Origin: Liolophura sinensis
Lineage: Eukaryota; Mollusca; Polyplacophora; Chitonida; Chitonidae
Length of the DNA: 64,000 nucleotides
Direction: 5' to 3'
Assembly (NCBI RefSeq): GCF_032854445.1
Contig: NC_088302.1
Location: 4,829,338 to 4,893,337, forward strand
A model generated the notes under the pieces. It saw nothing but the letters and a program-made list of their open reading frames with translations, searched no databases and was not told where the DNA came from. Both the position numbers and the translations under genes were made by a program. This document shows, piece after piece, positions 12,901-21,296 of the stretch (within the stretch, counting starts at the first letter, position 1; each line of letters begins with the position of its first letter).

Positions 12901-15900
12901 CTGCTGACTCTGTCCCTCCCTTTACCTGTAAACAAGTACAATCTCTACATACATCAATCACAATCACAACACTGTACAGGTGTGATATCCTCACCAGATA
13001 CTGCTGAATCTGCCACTCCCTTTACCTGTACTCAGGTGTAATCTCTACATACATCAATCACAATCACAACACTGTACAGGTGTGACATCCTCACCAGGTA
13101 CTGCTGACTCTGTCACTCCCTTTACCTGTAAACAGGCGTAATCTCTATATACAGCTATCACAACATTGTACAGGTGTGATATCCTCACCAGGTACTGCTG
13201 ACTCTGTCCCTTCCTCTACCTGTAAACAAGTGTAATCTCTACATACATCAATCACAATCACAACACTGTACAGGTGTGATATCCTCACCAGGTACTGCTG
13301 ACTCTGTCCCTTCCTCTACCTGTAAACAAGTGTAATCTCTACATACATCAATCACAATCACAACATTGTACAGGTGTGATATCCTCACCAGGTACTGCTG
13401 ACTCTGTCCCTTCCTCTACCTGTACTCAGGTGTAATCTCTACATACATCAATCACAATCACAACACTGTACAGGTGTGATATCCCCACCAGGTACTGCTG
13501 ACTCTGTCCCTCCCTCTACCTGTACTCAGGTGTAATCTCTACATACATCAATCACAATCACAACACTGTACAGGTGTGATATCCTCACCAGGTACGGCTG
13601 AATCTGCCCCTCCCTCTACCTGTAAACAAGTGTAATCTCTACATACATCAATCACAATCATAACATTGTACAGGTGTGATATCCTCACCAGGTACGGCTG
13701 AATCTGTCCCTCCCTCTACCTGTAAACAAGTGTAATCTCTACATACATCAATCACAATCACAACACTGTACAGGTGTGATATCCTCACCAGGTACTGCTG
13801 ACTCTGTCCCTCCCTCTACCTGTAAACAAGTGTAATCTCTACATACATCAATCACAATCACAACACTGTACAGGTGTGATATCCTCACCAGGTACTGCTG
13901 ACTCTGCCCCTCCCTCTACCTGTAAACAAGTGTAATCTCTACATACATCAATCACAATCACAACACTGTACAGGTGTGATATCACCACCAGGTACTGTTG
14001 ACTCTGTCCCTCCCTCTACCTGTAAACAGGTGTAATCTCTACATACATCAATCACAATCACAACACTGTACAGGTGTGATATCTTCACCAGGTACGGCTG
14101 AATCTGCCCCTCCCTCTACCTGTAAACAAGTGTAATCTCTACATACATCAATCACAATCACAACACTGTACAGGTGTGATATCCTCACCAGGTACTGCTG
14201 ACTGTCACTCCCAGTACTCAGGTGTAATTTCTACCTACATCAATCCCAATCACAACACTATACAGGTGCCATATCCTCACAAGGTACTGCTGACTCTGTC
14301 CCTCCCTCTACCTGTAAACAAGTGTAATCTCTACATACATCAATCACAATCACAACACTGTACAGGTGTGATATCCCCACCAGGTACTGCTGACTCTGTC
14401 CCTCCCTTTACCTGTAAACAGGTGTAATCTCTACATACATCAATCACAATCACAACACTGTACAGGTGTGATATCCTCACCAGGTACGGCTGAATCTGCC
14501 CCTCCCTCTACCTGTAAACAAGTGTAATCTCTACATACATCAATCACAATCACAACACTGTACAGGTGTGATATCCTCACCAGGTAATGCTGACTGTCAC
14601 TCCCAGTACTCAGGTGTAATTTCTACCTACATCAATCCCAATCACAACACTATACAGGTGCGATATCCTCACCAGGTACTGCTGACTCTGTCCCTCCCTT
14701 TACCTGTAAACAAGTGTAATCTCTACATACATCAATCACAATCACAACACTGTACAGGTGTGATATCCTCACCAGGTACTGCTGACTGTCACTCCCAGTA
14801 CTCAGGTGTAATTTCTACCTACATCAATCCCAATCACAACACTATACAGGTGCGATATCCTCACAAGGCACTGCTGACTCTGTCCCTCCCTTTACCTGTA
14901 AACAAGTGTAATCTCTACATACATCAATCACAATCACAACACTGTACAGGTGTGATATCTCCACCAGGTACTGCTGACTCTGTCCCTCCCTCTACCTGTA
15001 AACAAGTGTAATCTCTACATACATCAATCACAATCATAACATTGTACAGGTGTGATATCCTCACCAGGTACTGCTGAATCTGTCCCTCCCTCTACCTGTA
15101 AACAAGTGTAATCTCTACATACATCAATCACAATCACAACACTGTACAGGTGTGATATCCTCACCAGGTACTGCTGACTCTGTCCCTCCCTCTACCTGTA
15201 AACAAGTGTAATCTCTACATACATCAATCACAATCACAACACTGTACAGGTGTGATATCCTCACCAGATACTGCTGACTCTGCCCCTCCCTTTACCTGTA
15301 AACAAGTGTAATCTCTACATACATCAATCACAATCACAACACTGTACAGGTGTGATATCCCCATAAGATACTGCTGACTCTGTCACTCCCTCTACCTGTA
15401 CTCAGGGGTAAACTCTATATACATCAATCATAACACTGCACAAGTGTGATATCTCCACCAGGCACTGCTGACTCTGTCCCTCTTCTACCTGTAAACAGGT
15501 GTAATCTCTATATACATCAATCATAACACTGCACAAGTGTGATATCTCCACCAGGCACTGCTGACTCTGTCCCTCTTCTACCTGTAAACAGGTGTAATCT
15601 CCACATACATCAATCACAACACCGCACAGGTGTGATATCCCCACCAGGTACTGCTGACTCTGTCCCTCCCTCTACCCATACACAGTTGTAATCAATCAAC
15701 ACTGTGCATGTGTGATATTCTGCCAAATGTTTCAACTGGACTGAAGACACCTACCACATATTGCAGAGTGACATTCCCAAACAGCCCCTGAGAGCGAGTA
15801 ATCACCAACCCCACAGACTGGGCAGTTGAGTCTTCTTGTGTCTGAAGCACCGTACTCTGCAATAAAACAGGAAAAACTTACTAACAGGCTTATCAATTGT

Positions 15901-18900
15901 TTCTCCTGGTTATTACAGGAGATATATTTCAGATAACCTTCCACTAATGGGAAACTCTAGCTGTGCTACTTTATTTACCATCAAATGAAATCTGGTGGGT
16001 GTTTAAATGTCTACTGTTCTGATTGATGATACTTAAAATTACTCCTGGGCTAATTTGGGTCCCAGTCGTGAAATCTGTTGTTCCTTCCTACCTTTGTTTT
16101 CCCATGAACAACAATGTTCACTCCAGCTTGGACCTTCCTGCCTTTGTTTTCCCGTGAACAACAATGCTCACTCCAGCTTGGACCTTCCTACCTCTTTTTT
16201 TCCCTCAAACAACAATGTTCACTCCAGCTTGGACCTTCCTACCTCTGTTTTCCCATGAACAACAATGCTCACTCCAGCTTGGACATTCCTACCTTTGTTT
16301 TCCCCATGAACAACAATGTTCACTCCAGCTTGGACCTTCCTACCTCTTTTTTTCCCTCAAACAACAATGTTCACTCCAGCTTGGACCTTCCTACCTTTGT
16401 TTTCCCATGAACAACAATGCTCACTCCAGCTTGGACCTTCCTACCTTTGTTTTCCCATGGACAACAATGCCCACTCCAGCTTGGACATTCCTACCTTTGT
16501 TTTCCCATGAACAACAATGCTCACTCCAGCTTGGACCTTCCTACCTTTGTTTTCCCATGAACAACAATGCTCACTCCAGCTTGGACCTTCCTACCTTTGT
16601 TTTCCCATGAACAACAATGCCCACTCCAGCTTGGACATTCCTACCTCTGTTTTCTCATGAACAACAATGCTCACTCCAGCTTGGACATTCCTACCTTTGT
16701 TTTCCCATGAACAACAATGCTCACTCCAGCTTGGACCTCCCTACCTTTGTTTTCCCATGAACAACAATGCTCACTCTAGCTTACTCCAATTTTCCTGTGG
16801 ACCTACTCCACAGGAAAGGGTATCCCTCTGAAGGCCTGTGCAAAGCGGCAATACTTTACCACATGAACCTACCTCTTGGAAGCTGAATCTGCCATAGGCA
16901 TCATCGCTGGTTAGAATGGTGACATTCGCTGTGGAGGGTTCTGCCACAGTGGCCTTTCCCCCGACCACCTGTAAGACAAACGTGTAGCTCTCCTTGAGCT
17001 CCGGAATGTTGTCATCTCTCACAGTGAACAGCGCTGTTGTGACGTCATCACCCCCCACCTGGAACCTCCCCACCTGGCTGTTACCGATGAAGTCACTTGT
17101 GTCCTGCCCGCTAATCTGTGACACAATTCAACAGGTAAAAGTTAACAAGTAGAAGAATTTAATAACCATAAAGCCAGAAGGAACTGGACTATAAGACATA
17201 ACCTCACAGGGTAGGGTTTAACTGTTTTGACAGTATTACTTGACAACCAACTTTGTATGAGAAAATATCTGACTTTTCACACTTGGCTTTTCTACTGCAT
17301 TACTGACACATATATATAATATAGAACCTAGCAATTGCTGATGATCATAAAATTCTTTTATTCTTTTTTTTTCATGAGTCATAAGGTAAGCAGACATTTT
17401 TGTTTCTTTTTGACGAGTTTTACATAATTCTTTTTTATTGTAAAGAATCTTTCAGTAAGTGAGCTTTTTTTTTCTTTTCCTAAAGACTGATAGGGTAAGG
17501 ATCACTTTTTTTTAAATAATATTGTTGTTGTTATTGTTTTGCTTGTTTTATCAGACCCTGTGCCATTCTTCCTTAGAGCATGATTGTACCATTATTACAT
17601 TCTCTATAGTCACAGTATACTGATTTATTGAAAGGCAAAGACCTCTAATAATCGAAGTCAGCATCACTATATAGACTATTTGAAACTTTGCAGAAATATA
17701 CTTTCATTTGTTTTTTTTGATTTTTGTGAGGAGCATTGTGAGGATAAACTGGTACCCATAAGCCACACTCAAAGATTAACTAAGGTAGATTCAGACTCAA
17801 CACTGTCCAGCATATACACGAAATGTAATCAAAGTGAACACAGTCCAATTTATAATGATAGTTCAACAGAAGCAAGAGCATAGAGTACAAGGTGTAAAAC
17901 CAGGTTATAGATCTCAGTATGACGAAGTGGATGTAGTACATGTGGGAAATATTTTCCCTGGCAGCCAGAGACAATTCTATTATCTCTGATGTGTTTGTGA
18001 AATATAATGTTTTTGGAAATGGAAAGACATCCAGGATCTTGTTAATATGCCTGAATATCGCAATATCAGATAATTCAGGAGAGGGGACGACGACCCCTTG
18101 TGGTCCACCAACAGTCTGTTTGAAACATTTTCCTTTAAACATAAACTCATTCTTAGTAAGAATAAGGTTGGCAGTTTCCAGCAGTATATCATCAGTTGAT
18201 CTGGTGATATCATGTACCATGTTGCTGTAAATAACCAGATCCGTGCATAGATCATCTAGTATTCCCCTAAAATTGAGGTTAGTATACAGTGATGTAATAT
18301 CATAAGAAACTAGCAGTGCTTTGTCCGAGACAAAGAACTGTTCAATCTCATTAATGAAATGGCTCATGTCAGACTTTCTGTCTCCTGTCAGATAAGATTC
18401 TTTCTTTCTAACAACGGAAAGCCAGAACGAGTCAAAAACACGCCCATGTTTTTCAGTTGGGGGCCCCACATTGAGACATAATGAGACCTCCTGGTATACT
18501 GATCTCTGATGGCCACTGGACTGATAGCATCCCGTTTATTTATTACTTCTTGATTTTGTGTAAAGGGGAAGTATGGGGTAGGCCTACAGCCTGGAATATC
18601 CAAAAGATAACCGTAACAGCGCTTGCTGATTTGTTTGCTTGTATATAATTTACATACAATGTTTCGAACTAAGCTTTTCGTCTTGTTTAAGTCGGTCGTT
18701 CTTATTTCAGGATAGTGAATACCTATTACATAGCTGCCTGTGTGCTTCAGCGATATAGCCAGAAGCATCCAGCAGCACAGTTGTGTTGTTTTTGTCCCCT
18801 TTTTGTGTTTATAATATTAAGCTTCTTACAGCATAATTTTTGTAGAGATAGTCTCTCTCCTTCTGATATATTACTTATGGCAGCAGAAGTGTGTTTACTG

Positions 18901-20570
18901 TTAGAGATGAGAAAACTTAGTAGCATTAATGTAGTCTTCCACCCGGTCATTCACTATGTGAGGCACAAAGGGGGATTTAAGTACAAGAAAGAACACTCTG
19001 GTTCTGATGTTGTAATCAAAAGTCTTAACGTCAGACATGAGATCATGTGGACCAATTTTGGGCAAGGAGATGAAATTCAATCCCTTAGAAAGAAGAACTA
19101 TGTCATCATCACTGAGTTGAATGTGTGATAAATTCCTGACATACTGCTTAGCAGTCTTGAGTGCCAGTGTTTCATTACATTGAGTATAAGTGGAAATGTT
19201 TGGCATATTTTGCCATTATTTGTTTTTTCTTTTTTAAGCCTTGGAAAAGAATCTTCTAGCAGGCATTTGAATTGTAAGGTGGGCTTCATGGACAATATTA
19301 TCCGAGTACAGGAACACTGACGTCACAGGAAGTTTTTCCGACTCAAACAAATGAGGCTGAATCTTTGAATAACTCTTGTTACCCATGAGCAAAAGATTGC
19401 TGAAATAATGTTCCCAAAATTTCCTTCTTTCTGGTGAACATCAGGAAAAAAGAGTTCCTATATACTGTCAGTATGGCTCATAAAGCCCACCATACTATTC
19501 ACATAATTGATTGCCTTTCAACACTCTTCAAAAAGAAATAAATGAAAGTATTTTTATGTATAGTTTTTAGTTGTGTGTATGAATTTTAGCTATCTTTTAC
19601 TTTAACATGCTGGGTACCACTTAAGAAAGCCACAAATAACATTTAACACAATTCATCAGTTTGACTCCACCGAAATGTACAACAAATTTGTATATTTACT
19701 AACTATATTATACATAACAGATTAGTCATGCAGACTACTTTCTCTAATCATTCATGGTCCATGTAATCAGATGATGACCATATTTAAACCAAGAACAAAC
19801 CAATAGTGTTAATTCTTTAAAATCAAATTGAATTTAAAAGAAACCACAACTGATTTTGGTAAAAGTCTCACTATGACAAAGAATTATTTATTTATTTGTT
19901 TCCTTGGAGTTTTACGCCATACTCAAGAATATTTCACTTATATGGCCAACATTACAGTGGAGGGAAAACAGGCAGAGCAAGAGAAACCCACCACCATCTC
20001 TAAGTCCATGCACCACCAGAATTATTCAGCTATTTCTTATCAGTGTCATTATGACAAAATTCAGTCATTTCTTAACAGTGTCATTACGACAAAAATTCAG
20101 CTATTTCTTAACAGTGTCATTATCACAAAATTCAGTTATTTGGTAAGTCTCATTATGGTACAAATGCTAACAGTTATTCATTCTTGTTAAGAACCAGGCA
20201 CAGTTTTATGAGAAACAGATTGTTGTAAATTCAATACCAAGCAGGCTCTATGTTTTGAAGAGAACAATGTTATACTTCAACCAACATCTCTGCCATAAAT
20301 TTGAGGAAACTTAGTAAACTAATTTTGAAACATGTAAGAACGCTGATGATTGAATTAATACTTTGAAATGTAACTCACAGCAACGACGACAACGATCTCC
20401 TCGGTAACGATGCCTGTTTTCCGGACACGGACATTGAACTGCTGTCCCTCCTGGACCTGGATTTGTGTGTCGATTAGTGAGACACTGACCTGAGCCCGGG
20501 AGGATGGTGCGGTAAGGGTCAGGCTGAGCAGACCCACCACACAGCAGTGCCACCAGGGATACATCCTCAT
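638..20570 (-). CDS. ADGRV1: ADGRV1/VLGR1-like adhesion receptor, N-terminal part (16 exons, incomplete)
   Basis: Sixteen exons join in phase: 20379-20570, 16873-17115, 15755-15856, 12206-12325, 11686-11808, 10310-11089, 8626-8734, 8156-8302, 7841-7989, 6575-6716, 5950-6164, 5295-5483, 4828-4978, 4042-4241, 3285-3417 and 638-901. They encode about 1,086 residues: a signal peptide, then about nine Calx-beta domains in tandem. Each domain carries the acidic, calcium-type segment (LDDDVPEMEETF, LPDDEPETDEVL, LDDVTPENDEEF), and several end in the linker type NDDPYGVIHF that is typical of ADGRV1. In animals ADGRV1 is a giant adhesion GPCR whose extracellular Calx-beta array forms fibrous links on sensory cells. 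The EAR repeats, GAIN domain and seven-helix region would lie beyond base 1. FREM2-like and other Calx-beta matrix proteins are the alternative, but an immediate start with Calx-beta domains and these linkers favour ADGRV1. Confidence 0.85.
1074..1217. repeat. 28-bp minisatellite, about 5 copies
   Basis: Units of GGTTTGGTGGAGCTGCACGG plus TTACACAC, nearly identical, in intron 15 of the receptor gene. The open frames here are repeat artefacts. Confidence 0.9.
1625..2785. repeat. 28-bp minisatellite, about 41 copies
   Basis: Unit GCATTAGCAGCGTTCATATT plus GCATGTCA, with recurrent variants (CACATCA, CACCGTT, CTGAGTT). The variant order repeats at a 532-bp spacing (19 units), showing a higher-order duplication. 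Located in receptor intron 15. Confidence 0.95.
2900..2995. repeat. Imperfect inverted repeat, 31-nt arms
   Basis: Arms at 2900-2930 and 2965-2995 are reverse complements at 27 of 31 positions, with a 34-nt spacer. The element starts GGTTACTGA and ends TCAATAACC. It could be a small foldback element or MITE, or a folded intronic RNA. No target-site duplication was identified. Confidence 0.75.
3285..3417 (-). CDS. ADGRV1: ADGRV1-like exon 15
   Basis: 133 nt, phase 0 to 1. It begins IPEPTESFIVRLSV, the acidic half of Calx-beta 8, and ends NENDHPVYFQ, the inter-domain linker. The acceptor is ATGATAG|ATC and the donor CAAG|GTTAGT. Confidence 0.85.
4042..4241 (-). CDS. ADGRV1: ADGRV1-like exon 14
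   Basis: 200 nt, phase 1 to 0. It encodes the first half of Calx-beta 8, with VSIEVRRSGGTFRSVVIDW and SGSITFGPSQT. The donor is GATGAT|GTAAGT. Confidence 0.88.
4828..4978 (-). CDS. ADGRV1: ADGRV1-like exon 13
   Basis: 151 nt, phase 0 to 1. It completes Calx-beta 7 (LTEIFSIGL) and carries the diagnostic linker PNDDPYGVIHFADN that leads into domain 8. Confidence 0.88.
5295..5483 (-). CDS. ADGRV1: ADGRV1-like exon 12
   Basis: 189 nt, phase 0 to 0. First half of Calx-beta 7: EEGSPVDIVVERTGGALLS, then VLVFEPGVLLMNASVVARGD, ending at GIPE, which joins LTEIFSIGL in the next exon. Confidence 0.88.
5950..6164 (-). CDS. ADGRV1: ADGRV1-like exon 11
   Basis: 215 nt, phase 1 to 0. Second half of Calx-beta 6 with the acidic VLPDDEPETDEVLSV segment and the linker ENDNPGGTFQF. 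The acceptor follows CTTGTACAG and the donor is GAG|GTATTG. Confidence 0.88.
6575..6716 (-). CDS. ADGRV1: ADGRV1-like exon 10
   Basis: 142 nt, phase 0 to 1. Encodes VLLRISREGTNGRAVINWEL and onward, the strand-rich first half of Calx-beta 6. The acceptor is CTTAG|GTT and the donor TCAG|GTCAGT. Confidence 0.85.
6830..7450. repeat. 32-bp minisatellite, about 19 copies
   Basis: Unit TACATCATGGTAAGCCTACA plus GGATTTTGACTC, very uniform, in receptor intron 9 about 115 bp before the exon 10 acceptor. A blockwise variant (GGAATTTGAATCTACACC) recurs, which suggests unequal exchange. Confidence 0.95.
7841..7989 (-). CDS. ADGRV1: ADGRV1-like exon 9
   Basis: 149 nt, phase 1 to 0. End of Calx-beta 5 (SVASVLVTAEAANGEIGF) and start of domain 6 (PITVQEPGNGTNQ). 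Confidence 0.85.
8156..8302 (-). CDS. ADGRV1: ADGRV1-like exon 8
   Basis: 147 nt, phase 1 to 1. Middle of Calx-beta 5: VTVSLLAGESQTSINFTI and NFTVQIAQARL. The donor is ACAG|GTAAGC. Confidence 0.85.
8626..8734 (-). CDS. ADGRV1: ADGRV1-like exon 7
   Basis: 109 nt, phase 0 to 1. Encodes PRLLELTIERSGGTLEDVNV, the characteristic first strands of a Calx-beta domain. The acceptor is TTAACAG|ACG and the donor TTAG|GTGAGA. Confidence 0.85.
10310..11089 (-). CDS. ADGRV1: ADGRV1-like exon 6 (two complete Calx-beta domains)
   Basis: 780 nt, phase 0 to 0, by far the largest exon. It encodes Calx-beta 3 (STVLVEEGPGARTITLVVN to LDDDVPEMEETFYVVL, linker DDPNGVLHLG) and Calx-beta 4 (NVTVFRSDGTFGDVSIQW to PEPTEKFTF, linker DSDSAYGLVTMG). 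It ends at QQRLIT, before donor GTGAGT. In the other domains here, introns interrupt the fold. Confidence 0.92.
11686..11808 (-). CDS. ADGRV1: ADGRV1-like exon 5
   Basis: 123 nt, phase 0 to 0. Acidic half of Calx-beta 2: IPEDLEVFTVSLTSTHA, then the linker LPNDAPIRFSQ. The donor is CTCAG|GTACAG. Confidence 0.88.
12206..12325 (-). CDS. ADGRV1: ADGRV1-like exon 4 (its 5' end is copied in the adjacent array)
   Basis: 120 nt, phase 0 to 0. It encodes GEDITPVSGDIPFLAGESEK, the middle of Calx-beta 2, ending QIQPDQ before donor GTTTGT. The acceptor TTGTTTACAG and the first ~47 exon bases recur about 34 times in the array that begins here and extends upstream. Only this copy continues into a full open exon. 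Confidence 0.88.
12326..15710. repeat. 100-bp minisatellite made of an exon-intron junction, about 34 copies
   Basis: Period is exactly 100 bp through most of the array (for example TCTACCTGTA at 12321, 12421, 12521, 12621). Read on the gene's strand, each unit contains intron sequence, the acceptor TTGTTTACAG and then GTAGAGGGAGGGACAG and about 31 more bases nearly identical to the start of exon 4. It then reverts to intron sequence. The extra exon-like pieces run into an in-frame TGA. Units about 15 bp shorter with a TGACTGTCACTCCCAG variant occur near 14205, 14592 and 14782. Confidence 0.95.
15755..15856 (-). CDS. ADGRV1: ADGRV1-like exon 3
   Basis: 102 nt, phase 0 to 0. Encodes the start of Calx-beta 2 (STVLQTQEDSTAQSVGLVIT, ending VTLQYV). 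The acceptor is ATTGCAG|AGT and the donor GTG|GTAGGT. Confidence 0.82.
16078..16785. repeat. 50-bp minisatellite, about 14 copies
   Basis: Unit CCTTTGTTTTCCCATGAACA plus 30 bases ending in TTGGACCTTCCTA, in receptor intron 2. On the gene's strand each unit carries AAAG|GTAGGAAG, a donor-like site. The long open frames on the plus strand are artefacts of the repeat. Confidence 0.95.
16873..17115 (-). CDS. ADGRV1: ADGRV1-like exon 2 (Calx-beta 1)
   Basis: 243 nt, phase 0 to 0. Continues Calx-beta 1 from exon 1: ISGQDTSDFIGNSQVGRFQ, then the acidic VRDDNIPELKESYTFVL and the linker TSDDAYGRFSFQE. The acceptor is TGTCACAG|ATT and the donor GAG|GTAGGT. Confidence 0.9.
18000..19300 (-). mobile_element. 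Penelope-like retroelement remnant (reverse transcriptase, decayed)
   Basis: Reverse-transcriptase fragments appear in several frames. NLSHIQLSDDDIVLLSKGLNF (about 19070-19130) is the typical start of Penelope-like RT. SYDITSLYTNLNF is motif A with its aspartate. QTVGGPQGVVVPSPELSDIA is motif B. Frameshifts and stops separate the parts. The YxDD catalytic box and the GIY-YIG endonuclease were not found, so the copy looks truncated and inactive. It sits in receptor intron 1 in the same orientation as the gene. Confidence 0.75.
19887..19995 (-). mobile_element. SINE tail fragment
   Basis: GTTTTACGCCATACTCAAGA, ATATTTCACTTATATGGCCA and a GGAGGGAAAACAGGCAGAGC block match the tail and centre of the family at 46601, reversed. 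The tRNA head is missing. Confidence 0.7.
20020..20155. repeat. About 36-bp tandem repeat, 3-4 copies
   Basis: Recurring ATTCAGCTATTTCTTAACAG plus TGTCATTATGACAAA, imperfect, in receptor intron 1. Confidence 0.75.
20379..20570 (-). CDS. ADGRV1: ADGRV1-like exon 1 (start codon and signal peptide)
   Basis: Starts at ATG 20570 (another in-frame ATG lies six bases on at 20564). It encodes MRMYPWWHCCVVGLLSLTL followed by TAPSSRA, a clear signal peptide with likely cleavage before QVSVSL. The first Calx-beta strands follow (IQVQEGQQFNVRVRKTG). The donor is GCT|GTGAGT, phase 0. TTTTCTGTGAAAG just upstream could be a 3' splice site, so a separate 5' UTR exon is possible. Confidence 0.85.
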
Positions 20571-20789
20571 ACCTTTCACAGAAAATATGCGGTATGATTT
20601 TCCTGATTTTTCTTACGTCTAGGACAACTCTGCTTATTAAAGAGAGTCACCAGGAAGAGTGAAAAATGTTCAATTTCAAAGATTTTCCCTATTCCAATAA
20701 AGGATTCAATTTAAGTTTTCTGCAGATTTTAGCAGGATGGTTCAAAGTCGCCCTTGCCAATTTCCTGCCTCAGTTTGTCTCATTGTAGC

Positions 20790-21045
20790 TTAATGTCATA
20801 CTCACGGACTCTTTGGCAAGTTGCTGGTGAACTTAGTGCTGGAAGTAGATGCAGCAAACTTCGTGTGAACCCATAACAGTGAGCATTGTTCACTCCTTAT
20901 CACCAACAAAGTGTCAAGAACAATGAAACCAAGAGAATCCATAAAGTTTTCTGACAAGAATGGGATTGAACTGACATCTTGTGTCACCTACATGTAGTGA
21001 TTAAAAGGATGAGTACCTTAAGCACTGGGCCATCCCTGAGTTATA
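20790..21045 (-). mobile_element. tRNA-like SINE head of a second type
   Basis: On the minus strand GGATGGCCCAGTGCTTAAGG resembles a tRNA A box, and GTTCAATCCC a B box. The body after the B box does not match the other SINEs here. The outer limits are approximate. Confidence 0.45.
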
Positions 21046-21071
21046 TAGCTGTAATCATAACAGGATACAAA

Positions 21072-21296
21072 GTTATTTGATTGGTGTTTTACATCATACT
21101 CAAAAATATTTCACTTATACGACGGTGGCCAGCATTATGGTGGAAGGAAACCCATGACCATCCACAGGTTGCTGACAGACATTGGACAGGAAGCCAGCAT
21201 GAGCTGGACTTGAACTCACAGCAGCCACATTGGTGAGAGGCTCCTAGGTCATTGTACCATGCTGGTATGCTAACCTCCCTGGCCATGGAGGACCCC
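21072..21296 (-). mobile_element. tRNA-derived SINE with target-site duplication
   Basis: Reverse-oriented copy of the family at 46601, shortened in the middle. It is flanked by the 11-bp direct repeat CAGGATACAAA at 21061-21071 and 21297-21307. Confidence 0.85.

Noticed and set aside
14568-15011. 147-codon plus-strand open frame
   Set aside because: Produced by the 100-bp array; the repeated peptide has no domain and lies antisense to the receptor gene.
16055-16610. Overlapping plus-strand frames with SSLDLPTFVFP repeats
   Set aside because: Artefact of the 50-bp array in receptor intron 2.
638-20570. FREM2 or another Calx-beta matrix protein
   Set aside because: FREM proteins place CSPG repeats before the Calx-beta domains; here Calx-beta domains begin directly after the signal peptide and use ADGRV1-type linkers.
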